64,000 nt of DNA from JBOGCH01 sp051656645. GTDB taxonomy: Bacteria > Bacteroidota > Bacteroidia > Bacteroidales > Marinifilaceae. Positions within the stretch are counted from its first letter, which is position 1. The number at the start of each line of letters is the position of its first letter. Positions 8,615 through 16,727 of the stretch are shown piece by piece. Where the stretch lies: NCBI GenBank assembly GCA_051656645.1, contig JBOGCH010000029.1:110494-174493 (forward strand), in the 5' to 3' direction. Below the pieces are notes generated by a model, which made no database searches, was not told the origin of the DNA, and saw only the letters and a list, made by a program, of their open reading frames with translations. The translations under genes were made by a program, and so were the position numbers.

Positions 8615-9388
8615 CTATACTTTCTTAAGTATATCCTCTAAACCGGCAAAATGATTTTTGTAGTCCTCTAAACTACGCATAATTACCTCGTAAGCTTCTT
8701 CTTTGCCATACACATCGGTAATCTCGACTTTGCTTTTGCCTTCAGCACCTGGTAAATCCTTGTAAGTAAGGAAATAGTGCTTCAAACGGTCAACAACAAC
8801 GGTTGGAAGTTCGCTAATGTCGTTGTATCCGTGATAAGTAGCGTCATGCTTTAAAACAGCAATAATCTTGTCATCGGCTTCATTACCATCAAGCATACGG
8901 AAACCACCAATTGGTCGTACTTTTGCAATAATATCGCCATGGGAGATCGTGCGCTCTGTTAACACACAAATATCCAATGGGTCACCATCGCCAAGTATAT
9001 CCTTCATTCCGGTTTGTTGCATGCAGTAATTCGCAACCAACTCTCCACAGTAACTTTGCGGTATAAAACCATAAAGTGCGGGAACCACGTTCGAGTACTT
9101 TTGAGGACGATCAATCTTGATGTATCCACTCACTTTGTCCAATTCATACTTCACCGTATCGGTTGGAACCATTTCTATAAAAGCGGTTAAAACCTCCGGA
9201 GTCTCTTCGCCCACTTCTAAGCCATGCCAAGGATGAGATTTATATCTTAATCCCATTAATCTGGCTATCGGATCATTAATTTTGTTTCCCATGTCAACTG
9301 TTTTCTTGACCTTGTTATTATAAAAAAATGTGTCGCCTGAATCAACTGTTGATTCTTGAACGACACAAATGTAGTTATTGTTACTCAT
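8615..9388 (-). CDS. ppa: Inorganic pyrophosphatase (family I)
   Basis: Hydrolyses pyrophosphate to phosphate and so drives biosynthetic reactions. The family I signature is present as DGDPLDICVLTE, with conserved PALYGFIPQSYCGE and KSKVEITDVYG segments. The listed 257-residue start abuts the gmhA stop codon directly (TAAATG). The conserved protein, however, begins near the Met at residue 33 (MGNKINDPIARLMGLRYKSHPW; start at 9292), which would give about 225 residues, closer to Bacteroides relatives. The N-terminal 32 residues have no recognisable homology, so either start may be used. It is the last gene of the grpE-dnaJ-oxyR-gmhA-ppa series. Confidence 0.92.
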   Translation of the reverse strand: MSNNNYICVVQESTVDSGDTFFYNNKVKKTVDMGNKINDPIARLMGLRYKSHPWHGLEVGEETPEVLTAFIEMVPTDTVKYELDKVSGYIKIDRPQKYSNVVPALYGFIPQSYCGELVANYCMQQTGMKDILGDGDPLDICVLTERTISHGDIIAKVRPIGGFRMLDGNEADDKIIAVLKHDATYHGYNDISELPTVVVDRLKHYFLTYKDLPGAEGKSKVEITDVYGKEEAYEVIMRSLEDYKNHFAGLEDILKKV

Positions 9389-9964
9389 TTATTGAAGCAT
9401 TTTTTCCTCAATATATTCTATCAGGATGTGAATTATTTTAATGTGCACCTCCTGTATTCTGTCCGAGTACTCATTCCAGGGCACTACAATACAAACATCA
9501 CACATCTCTTTCATCGCTCCTCCGGTCTTTCCGGTCAACCCAACAACACGCATTCCCTTCTCCTTGGCCGCCGTTATTGCTTTGTTTATATTGGCCGAAT
9601 TTCCAGATGTACTGATAGCAAGCAATACATCGCCCGCATTTCCCAATGCCTCCACGTAACGAGAAAAAACATCCTCGTACCCAAAATCATTGGCAACGCA
9701 ACTCATATGAGACGGATCGGCAATAGCTATTGCCGGCAATGCTTTCCGGTTACCGCGAAAACGCCCGGTCAACTCTTCCGCAAAATGCATCGCATCACAC
9801 AACGAGCCGCCATTTCCGCAGCTCAGTGCTTTACAACCTTTTTCAAAGGCTTCCACAAACATATCCCCGGCTTGTTCCACCTGCTTCAAGTTCGTTTCAT
9901 CGCTAACAAAGGCCGACAATACATTTATAGCATCGTTAAAGCTTTTTTCTATCAGTTTGTTCAT
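9389..9964 (-). CDS. gmhA: Sedoheptulose-7-phosphate isomerase (phosphoheptose isomerase)
   Basis: About 191 residues from the Met at 9964 (MNKLIEKSF). A longer start at 10015 would overlap oxyR by 41 bp and adds residues not typical of the family. The single SIS domain shows SCGNGGSLCDAMHFAEELTGRF near the N terminus and AISTSGNSANI in the middle, both typical of GmhA. It makes D-glycero-D-manno-heptose 7-phosphate, the first step to ADP-heptose for lipopolysaccharide core. The next enzyme, the heptose kinase, is encoded separately at 25386-26327. It lies 10 bp after oxyR and directly against ppa. Confidence 0.88.
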   Translation of the reverse strand: MNKLIEKSFNDAINVLSAFVSDETNLKQVEQAGDMFVEAFEKGCKALSCGNGGSLCDAMHFAEELTGRFRGNRKALPAIAIADPSHMSCVANDFGYEDVFSRYVEALGNAGDVLLAISTSGNSANINKAITAAKEKGMRVVGLTGKTGGAMKEMCDVCIVVPWNEYSDRIQEVHIKIIHILIEYIEEKMLQ

Positions 9965-9974
9965 ATCTATATTT

Positions 9975-10922
9975 TTATTGAGCTCTCCACTCCACAACTC
10001 TACCGCGCGAGGCATTCAGCATCTCCTGTGGAACAACGCTCATTATCTCATTGGCTAGAATATCAATAAGACGCTGTTTCGTATAGTGGCGAGAATAAAT
10101 TAAACTCACCTCTCTCAACGGTTCGTAACTTGTAAAGTGGCGCACCTGTTTGCGTTTCTCCTCCGGCAAATATTGCAACACCAACTCTGGTATTAGCGTA
10201 AAACCGCCTTCTCTATCCACAATCTTCATCAGTGTTTCAAGAGAATTACTTTCAAACTCAAAAGGCAATCCGCTGTGACTCACACTGCGCATATCACAAA
10301 GATTAATAACCTGATCGCGGAAACAGTGTCCATCGCCAAGCATCCAAATCTCTGATGTCGCAATATCCTTCACATCCAAATGCTCCTTCTTCAACAATTC
10401 ATGCTCGGGATGTGCATACACAAGCATCTCCTCATAAAACAAAGGACGCTCAATAATGCGCTCATCCTTATAAGGCGTCACAAAAATACCAACATCAATA
10501 GTATCCTTCTTTAAACGTCTTATTATTTCATCCGACACCAATTCCTCAATCTCTATCTGCACCGCAGGATACTCTCGGATATAGCTACCAATAAACATTG
10601 GCAACAAATAAGGGGCTAACGTTGGGATTATTCCAATCTTCAACGTTCCGCCCACCTCTTGGCTGTCTTCTAATATTATTTCATTAATACGTTTCGTAGC
10701 CGTTAACACCATGCGCGCCTGCTCAATCACCTTAATTCCTATGTCGGTAGGGATTACAGGATGATGCGTACGATCAAAAAGCATCACACCCAGCTCATCC
10801 TCAAGTTTCTTTACCTGCATACTTAAGGTTGGTTGCGTTACAAAACAATGCTCCGCAGCAGTGGCAAAGTGACGATACTCGTCAATAGCTACAATGTATT
10901 CAAGTTGTGTTATTGTTATCAT
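9975..10922 (-). CDS. oxyR: LysR-type peroxide-sensing regulator OxyR
   Basis: 315 residues. An N-terminal winged HTH (residues 1-60, TQLEYIVAIDEYRHFATAAEHC...TQPTLSMQVKKLE) is followed by a LysR substrate-binding fold. The redox pair of OxyR is conserved: Cys200 and Cys209 in LGDGHCFRDQVINLC, matching Cys199/Cys208 of the E. coli protein. This separates it from other LysR proteins and supports a role in the peroxide response. Its ATG overlaps the TGA of dnaJ (ATGA), so it is likely translated after dnaJ. No catalase or ahpC gene is adjacent. Confidence 0.92.
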   Translation of the reverse strand: MITITQLEYIVAIDEYRHFATAAEHCFVTQPTLSMQVKKLEDELGVMLFDRTHHPVIPTDIGIKVIEQARMVLTATKRINEIILEDSQEVGGTLKIGIIPTLAPYLLPMFIGSYIREYPAVQIEIEELVSDEIIRRLKKDTIDVGIFVTPYKDERIIERPLFYEEMLVYAHPEHELLKKEHLDVKDIATSEIWMLGDGHCFRDQVINLCDMRSVSHSGLPFEFESNSLETLMKIVDREGGFTLIPELVLQYLPEEKRKQVRHFTSYEPLREVSLIYSRHYTKQRLIDILANEIMSVVPQEMLNASRGRVVEWRAQ

Positions 10923-12070
10923 TCAAAGAAATCTCTCATTTTTCTAAAAAAGCCTTTACGCCCATCTGCGTTAGTCGGTTTTAAGAACTCTTTGTCATTT
11001 AGGTCTTCTATCACCGCTTTGTCATCTTTTGACAAGTTTTTAGGTATCCATAAGTTTATTTTCACTAAAATATCCCCATGGCGATAACCGTTCATATCCG
11101 GTAATCCTTTACCGCGCACACGCAATACTTTCCCAGCTTGTGTTCCGGCTTCAAGTTTCACTTTTATTTTCCCTTCTAATGTAGGAATTTCAAGCGAATC
11201 CCCAAGCACTGCTTGTGGAAAACTTACAAAAATATTATATAATAAGTCGTTTCCATCGCGTACAAAGTCCGGATGTTCCTCTTCTTCAATTAAAATAATC
11301 AAATCTCCCGGAACACCACCTCTACGCGCAGCGTTTCCTTTTCCACTCATGGATAGTTGCATACCATCAGCAACACCCGCAGGGATATTCAATGTTATAA
11401 TCTCTTCAGCAAGCTTTACACCTTCGCCCTGACAAGCAGTACACTTAGAACTGATACTTTTACCTTCGCCATTACATGTTGGACAAGTAGAAGTGGTTTG
11501 CATTGCTCCCAATATGGTTTGCTGTACGCGTGTTACCTGACCACTACCATTACATGTTGAACAGGTACTATAGGATGTTCCATCCTTCGCTCCCGTACCA
11601 TGACAACTTTCACACGAAACGTATTTTTTTACCTTAATTTTTTTCTCAACACCTTTGGCAATCTCGTCAAGCGTTAGCTTCACTTTTACCCGAAGATTGG
11701 TACCACGGTTCACTCTGCGTGCCGAACGGCCACCGCCACCAAAACCGCCAAAGCCACCAAAGCTGCCAAAAATATCGCCAAACTGTGAGAATATATCGTC
11801 CATATTCATGTTCCCGGCTCCACCAAATCCTCCTGCTCCGCTACCCATTCCGGCATGACCAAACTGGTCGTAACGGCGACGCTTATCCTCGTTGCTCAAC
11901 ACATCATACGCTTCGGCAGCTTCTTTAAACATCTCCTCTGCCTCTGCATTTCCCGGGTTTTTATCCGGATGGTATTGTATTGCTTTTTGTCTGTACGCTT
12001 TCTTGATCTCCGCAGCTTCAGCATTTCGCGAAACGCCTAACACTTCGTAGTAATCCTTTTTTTGTGCCAT
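10919..12070 (-). CDS. dnaJ: Chaperone protein DnaJ
   Basis: 383 residues. J domain with HPD at 34-36, a Gly/Phe-rich linker (about 75-105) with repeated GGFGG, then four zinc-binding CxxCxGxG repeats (CESCHGTG, CSTCNGSG, CPTCNGEG, CTACQGEG) and the C-terminal substrate-binding domains. It delivers unfolded clients to DnaK and stimulates its ATPase; dnaK itself is not in the window. It lies 96 bp after grpE on the same strand, and the gap carries a weak 9-bp GC-rich stem (12102-12137). The stop codon overlaps the start of oxyR. Confidence 0.96.
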   Translation of the reverse strand: MAQKKDYYEVLGVSRNAEAAEIKKAYRQKAIQYHPDKNPGNAEAEEMFKEAAEAYDVLSNEDKRRRYDQFGHAGMGSGAGGFGGAGNMNMDDIFSQFGDIFGSFGGFGGFGGGGRSARRVNRGTNLRVKVKLTLDEIAKGVEKKIKVKKYVSCESCHGTGAKDGTSYSTCSTCNGSGQVTRVQQTILGAMQTTSTCPTCNGEGKSISSKCTACQGEGVKLAEEIITLNIPAGVADGMQLSMSGKGNAARRGGVPGDLIILIEEEEHPDFVRDGNDLLYNIFVSFPQAVLGDSLEIPTLEGKIKVKLEAGTQAGKVLRVRGKGLPDMNGYRHGDILVKINLWIPKNLSKDDKAVIEDLNDKEFLKPTNADGRKGFFRKMRDFFE

Positions 12071-12166
12071 TTTCTGTTATTTATGTCAAATATAGACAAG
12101 CACACGCGCAATCAACACACCTCATGTCTGCGCGTGTACCCAATAAGATAATATTTTTACTCCTCG

Positions 12167-12724
12167 TTATTCTCCCACTACAACTTTGGCATAACGGATA
12201 ACTTTGTCATTAAGGATATATCCTTTCTCAACACAGTCAACCACTTTACCCTTCATTTCAGGCGTTGGTGCCGGAATTTTAGTAATAGCTTCTTGCTCGT
12301 CAACATTGAACTCCGTATTTACGCAATCAATCGTTTTAACACCTTGACGTGCCAATGTGTCGCGCAAACCGTTATATATAAGCTCCACACCTTGACGTAC
12401 TGCGTCAACATCTGTAGCTTTTTCCATTGTTGCCAATGCGCGCTCAAAGTTGTCAACAACAGGCAATAACTCTACAATTACTTTTTCTCCTGCAGTTTTT
12501 GTCAACTCCATTTTTTCCTTCAACGTACGTTTACGGTAGTTATCAAACTCCGCTTGTAAACGCAAGTATTTATCGGCAATAACAGCTAACTGCTCTTTCA
12601 ATGAATCAACCTCATTCGATTCTTCCTCTACAACCTCTTCAGCAACTACCTCTTCAGTAGTTTCATCTGTTGCTTCTTCTTTTAACTCTTCCTGATCAAG
12701 TTGATCTTTAATCTCTTCTGACAT
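12167..12724 (-). CDS. grpE: Nucleotide exchange factor GrpE
   Basis: 185 residues. A very acidic N terminus (Glu/Asp-rich, about 1-40) leads into a long coiled-coil segment (DSLKEQLAVIADKYLRLQAEFDNYRKRTLKEK) and a beta-rich C-terminal head (GYILNDKVIRYAKVVVGE). GrpE releases ADP from DnaK. It heads the grpE-dnaJ-oxyR-gmhA-ppa series. A TATATTTTTG box with a TTTTTG about 18 bp upstream (around 12760-12795, minus strand) may be its promoter. I did not recognise a heat-shock element. Confidence 0.95.
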   Translation of the reverse strand: MSEEIKDQLDQEELKEEATDETTEEVVAEEVVEEESNEVDSLKEQLAVIADKYLRLQAEFDNYRKRTLKEKMELTKTAGEKVIVELLPVVDNFERALATMEKATDVDAVRQGVELIYNGLRDTLARQGVKTIDCVNTEFNVDEQEAITKIPAPTPEMKGKVVDCVEKGYILNDKVIRYAKVVVGE

Positions 12725-12824
12725 AACTTATATTTTAATTATGATTAGATACTCTATTGGACTACAAAAATATACAAAAACTTTGCCTTATGCAAAAAAC
12801 TGACATTATGACATTTCACTCCCG

Positions 12825-13523
12825 TCAAAGGATGCCATTATCTACAAAACTATAATACTCTCTGGCACCTACAATAAGATGATCCTGCAAGGGTATTCCC
12901 ATAATTTTTCCTGCCTCCTTTATGCGTGTGGTTAAATGCTTATCCTCCGCACTGGGCTCTAAATGACCACTAGGATGATTATGTACTGCTATTATACCAC
13001 TAGCCTTTAACTGAACTGCATTGCTATAAATTATTGTAATATCCGCCGGCGTGCTCGACACGCCGCCCAAACCTATGCGTCGTTTATCAATGGCGCGTAA
13101 ACCTCTATTTAAATAAACTACCCAAAACTCCTCATGATCCAAATCCAACAAATGGGGAGCTACATAATTGTAAACAGCTTGACTGTTATACAATCGCGTC
13201 GATTCGCTCACCCCGCTTCCCACTCTACGCCGAGAAAACTCCAATGCAGCCACTATAGATGCCGCCTTGGCCAAGCCAATACCTTTGTAGTTATGCATAA
13301 GAGTATCGAGCGATAACTGAGACAACTTATCTAAATCTCCTCCACAATCCGCAACTATGCGTTGTCCCAACTGCAAAGCGCTTTCATCCCCATTCCCAGA
13401 ACGTAAAAGCACCGCCAGCAACTCGCTTAAAGATAAAACGCTCGCCCCATGACTTTTCATTCGTTCACGGGGACGAGCGTCCATTTCCATATTGGTAATC
13501 TTATTGTAATTTATACGGTCCAT
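12825..13523 (-). CDS. radC: RadC-family JAB/MPN domain protein
   Basis: 232 residues. The N-terminal part carries a helix-hairpin-helix-like segment (KGIGLAKAASIVAALE). The C-terminal JAB1/MPN metalloprotease-like domain has the metal-binding set: Glu in LDHEEFWVVYLN, HNHPSG, and the downstream Asp in PSAEDKHLT. The family's role is unsettled despite its name; early links to DNA repair have been withdrawn. Internal Met codons at residues 12 and 14 are alternative starts. It lies between GH89 and grpE on the same strand; the 100-bp gap to grpE suggests a separate transcript. Confidence 0.88.
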   Translation of the reverse strand: MDRINYNKITNMEMDARPRERMKSHGASVLSLSELLAVLLRSGNGDESALQLGQRIVADCGGDLDKLSQLSLDTLMHNYKGIGLAKAASIVAALEFSRRRVGSGVSESTRLYNSQAVYNYVAPHLLDLDHEEFWVVYLNRGLRAIDKRRIGLGGVSSTPADITIIYSNAVQLKASGIIAVHNHPSGHLEPSAEDKHLTTRIKEAGKIMGIPLQDHLIVGAREYYSFVDNGIL

Positions 13524-13577
13524 GTTAGTTTAATTGCGTGCAATACAAACTAATACGAAACCGGTAACTACATAGTT

Positions 13578-16103
13578 TTAATTCTTTGTCGGAATACACA
13601 TTAACTTTCCTGCGCTATTTTCCGCTCCATTGCGCTTAACTTTTATTATTAATTCGCAAATATTATTTCCTGTTGCATGCTCCGGAACTTTCAGCTCATA
13701 AATACGGCTCTTTTTGTCCCATTCATCGCTTTTTTCCACACCTTTTACAAGTGTACCGTCCAAATTCAAAACAACCGACTCGACAAGTGGACACGATCCT
13801 GTTTCAGAAACCAAAGCAATTCCTTGGATTGTTTTTAACTGTGCAGCCGAAAGTTTCCAGTTCAAATCACTTTGATTGTCAGTAAGCCCACTAACACTCC
13901 ACGTTCCCAACTCATGACTATCAACCATTGCTATCATACCCGGAGTCACATCCTTAGCCTTATCAATCAACGCCAAACAATCGCCAATGACATCCTCACT
14001 AATCTCCTGCGTTGTTAATCCTTGCTCATTTTCCACCCAATTACGTTCCCAATTCACCATATTAAATGCCTCTCCTGTCTTTTTGCTCGCAAAATAATGC
14101 TGCCAACGTGGCAAATAATAATCTCTAATCAAGCCAGACCAAATACGGGCCGAATAATCATCTACCGGAGGACCCCAAATTGTTACAATTCGGCGCGCAT
14201 TGCGTTCATAATAAGCTTTCTCCTCTTTGTTTTTATTACCATAAGCCTTAGCATAATCTAACCATTTATCTAAACGCAATGTTGGGTGAGATGACAACAC
14301 TCTGTCCATACCCATACCCAGTTCCATAAACTTATTCTCCAGCACCTCAGCATCCGCTAACTTCTGAGCTCTGTAAGCCTCTTCAATAGCTTGTACCAAA
14401 ATTTCCATTTTACCACCTAAGTAATGCGCTGTCATTTCTGCAAAATCCGCTTCAAACAAGGTATTACCGCGCATGCCATTAGCCGAGTTCGCTAGCTGCT
14501 CAATACCATCAAACATAGACTCGGCAGCATTAATACTCCCCTTACGTACTCGTCCCGGACGGAATTGCCAGTTATAGCGTGGATGGTCTGTAAACGTACC
14601 GTAAACTGATTGTTGTAAACCATCCCAAAACTCAGGCATACTTTTAGGCATTTTGCCATATCGGCAGTTGGTATAATTCTTTAACCACCATTGTAAATCT
14701 ATAGAGTCTGTAGTCCAACCGGCATCAGCAACCAACTCATATATAACCTCATTATTCTCTATCCCCTCGGGTGCCATTCCATAACCAACAAGCTTACCTT
14801 TATTTACTGAATTCAAAGCTTTGAGCCTACCATTGGCATAAAACTCCAAATTACCCGTTAAGCCTGTTTTTCCACCCATATTTGGGATTACACTATACAC
14901 CCATGGTTTATTATAATATCCTTTATAATGATCCCAATTGGCACCATTATGCCAAAAGCAATAATTATAGTCAACCGCTAAATCTAACAACAACATCTTC
15001 TCATCCGGTACCTTACTCACCAAAGCCTCAAGCGTTTTAAAATCCCATATTGAACGCTGATAACCAAACATCCATCCCTGCATTACCCATGTAGCACTTG
15101 GATTTCCGGCTTTTATGGATTTATAAACATTATCGCCATATTTTGAAAGGAGCGAATATCTCTCCTCTGTACCGTGCGCCGGGAAAGGAATTTCCATCTC
15201 GTTAAAACTATCAATCAAATAGTAATCATTTACACCAAACTCCTTTTCCCACTCTTTAATAAACATTTCACCTATACGCACAAACAACTCTTCCTCAGGC
15301 GAAAGCATCCAGTTGTGGAATGCACCTCCGCACCAAGACGTTTCCATAATATTAATATCCGGAAAAATACGCTTCATTGCTTGAGGCACAAAACCGGCAA
15401 AACCGGGACAAATAGGTTTCATTCCCAGTCTGCGCATTTTTTTCAATATCTTATGCTGTAAATCAACCTGATCATCATGCCAACCTGCAGGTAGTGGACC
15501 GTCAATTCCACTGGCATTTCCCATACGCATCCAAGGAAAATGAGCAGGACCTACAAAATAATTGGCAATTTCCTCCTCAGTTAATCCTAATTTCTTCCAC
15601 ACACGTGCCGATATAGCCTCATTCGCAACCAGTGCCAAAGGCATATCAATACCATGCAATGCCATCCATTCAATCTCTTGTTCCCAACGGCTCCAATCCC
15701 AATAAGGCATAGTGTAGCCATAGGTTACTACATTGAAATAGTAGTGATGCTGATAAGGCGAGACAACTCTCTTTGCAGGCTTATCAAACAACGAACGGGG
15801 ACGCTCCATTCGATTTCCACTCCATGAAGAAATTCCCATCTCCTCACTTTTAACATAATCATAAAAGGCTCTACACAACGCCACGCCGCTACTACCGTTT
15901 ATATATAAACGTCCATTCTCCACCTTATACTCAAAAACATTACAACCTTCTTGCTTATTAAGCGTCATAGAAAGTTCTACAGGAAAGCGTCCGTCCACAA
16001 AGTTCTCAATCACCTCGCGACTTTCTCTCAATGCTTCCTTCTTAGATTGCCCACACACCAATAGGGGCAGTAAACAGAAAATAACTAAAACAGATCTCAT
16101 CAT
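13578..16103 (-). CDS. Alpha-N-acetylglucosaminidase, GH89 (NAGLU-like)
   Basis: 841 residues with an N-terminal signal peptide (LVIFCLLPLLVCGQ); the Cys there is not a standard lipobox. Family GH89 removes terminal alpha-linked N-acetylglucosamine, for example from heparan sulfate or gastric mucin glycans. The catalytic segments of human NAGLU are recognisable: Glu302 in DSFNEMEIPF (acid/base) and Glu447 in GYGMAPEGIENNEV (nucleophile). Other conserved stretches are WEQEIEWMALHGIDMPLAL and the Trp-rich GAFHNWMLSP. It is upstream of radC on the same strand, with 54 bp between. The signal peptide puts it in the periplasm or at the surface, fitting host-glycan use. Confidence 0.93.
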   Translation of the reverse strand: MMRSVLVIFCLLPLLVCGQSKKEALRESREVIENFVDGRFPVELSMTLNKQEGCNVFEYKVENGRLYINGSSGVALCRAFYDYVKSEEMGISSWSGNRMERPRSLFDKPAKRVVSPYQHHYYFNVVTYGYTMPYWDWSRWEQEIEWMALHGIDMPLALVANEAISARVWKKLGLTEEEIANYFVGPAHFPWMRMGNASGIDGPLPAGWHDDQVDLQHKILKKMRRLGMKPICPGFAGFVPQAMKRIFPDINIMETSWCGGAFHNWMLSPEEELFVRIGEMFIKEWEKEFGVNDYYLIDSFNEMEIPFPAHGTEERYSLLSKYGDNVYKSIKAGNPSATWVMQGWMFGYQRSIWDFKTLEALVSKVPDEKMLLLDLAVDYNYCFWHNGANWDHYKGYYNKPWVYSVIPNMGGKTGLTGNLEFYANGRLKALNSVNKGKLVGYGMAPEGIENNEVIYELVADAGWTTDSIDLQWWLKNYTNCRYGKMPKSMPEFWDGLQQSVYGTFTDHPRYNWQFRPGRVRKGSINAAESMFDGIEQLANSANGMRGNTLFEADFAEMTAHYLGGKMEILVQAIEEAYRAQKLADAEVLENKFMELGMGMDRVLSSHPTLRLDKWLDYAKAYGNKNKEEKAYYERNARRIVTIWGPPVDDYSARIWSGLIRDYYLPRWQHYFASKKTGEAFNMVNWERNWVENEQGLTTQEISEDVIGDCLALIDKAKDVTPGMIAMVDSHELGTWSVSGLTDNQSDLNWKLSAAQLKTIQGIALVSETGSCPLVESVVLNLDGTLVKGVEKSDEWDKKSRIYELKVPEHATGNNICELIIKVKRNGAENSAGKLMCIPTKN

Positions 16104-16301
16104 TCAATATTTAATAAAACATACATAAAGTATCAAATCGCAATATAATTAAGTTTTATTAAAAAATGGCAAACAAAACGAATATGCATTCATCTAATGC
16201 ATGAAAAAACAGAAGTTTACGCACCAAACTGTACAATTAATCAGGACATTTCGGCTGTTATATCTCAACTATCGTTCTATATCTGTTTCAATCTCTCTCC
16301 G

Positions 16302-16424
16302 TACCCTCGCTATATCCTCTCCGTGTTTCCTCCGTGTTTTGTCCGTATTCCCTCCGTTCTATATAACAACGGACATAATACGGAGGAAACACGGACAAAA
16401 CACGAGGAGGATATAGCGAGGGTA
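16302..16424. repeat. 11-bp repeat hairpin array, locus A
   Basis: Arms of 57 nt (16302-16358 and 16368-16424) surround a 9-nt loop. The outer 18 bp (TACCCTCGCTATATCCTC) pair perfectly. Inside are three 11-bp units per arm. Left arm, outer to inner: TCCGTGTTTCC, TCCGTGTTTTG, TCCGTATTCCC. The right arm, read as reverse complement, gives CTCGTGTTTTG, TCCGTGTTTCC, TCCGTATTATG. A half unit (TCCGTT) closes each arm at the loop. The left outer unit equals the right middle unit exactly. The rest of the 620-bp gap between the divergent GH89 and BspA-like genes is AT-rich with nothing else recognised. Two short ORFs across the element are by-products of the repeat. Confidence 0.9.
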
Positions 16425-16727
16425 TAGAGAAGATGGGAGTGGGGTATAAGCCCCACAACTGAATTTATAATTGAATTAACAACACCACTTTTATTAAGGT
16501 ATAAATATGATCTGTGTTTATAACAATTTAATTCTCCTACTAATTAACTCATACTGTCGGTATAACATTTAAAAGCAAGTACGATATCCGTGCGTCAATA
16601 CATGATATCTATATTTCTCATAATCAATAGATAAGAATATGCACAACCCATCTAATTATTGTTAATTGATAAATTTTTTAATTTTTAATTACTAACTATG
16701 TATTATAAATTAATTAATATAACAATT

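Noticed and set aside
9356..10069. A 237-codon plus-strand ORF opposite ppa, gmhA and oxyR.
   Set aside because: It crosses three conserved genes on the other strand and shows no protein family pattern.
16197..16427. Two overlapping plus-strand ORFs of 71 and 76 codons across hairpin array A.
   Set aside because: Their sequence is the repeat itself read in different frames, with no ribosome binding context, family match or coding character.
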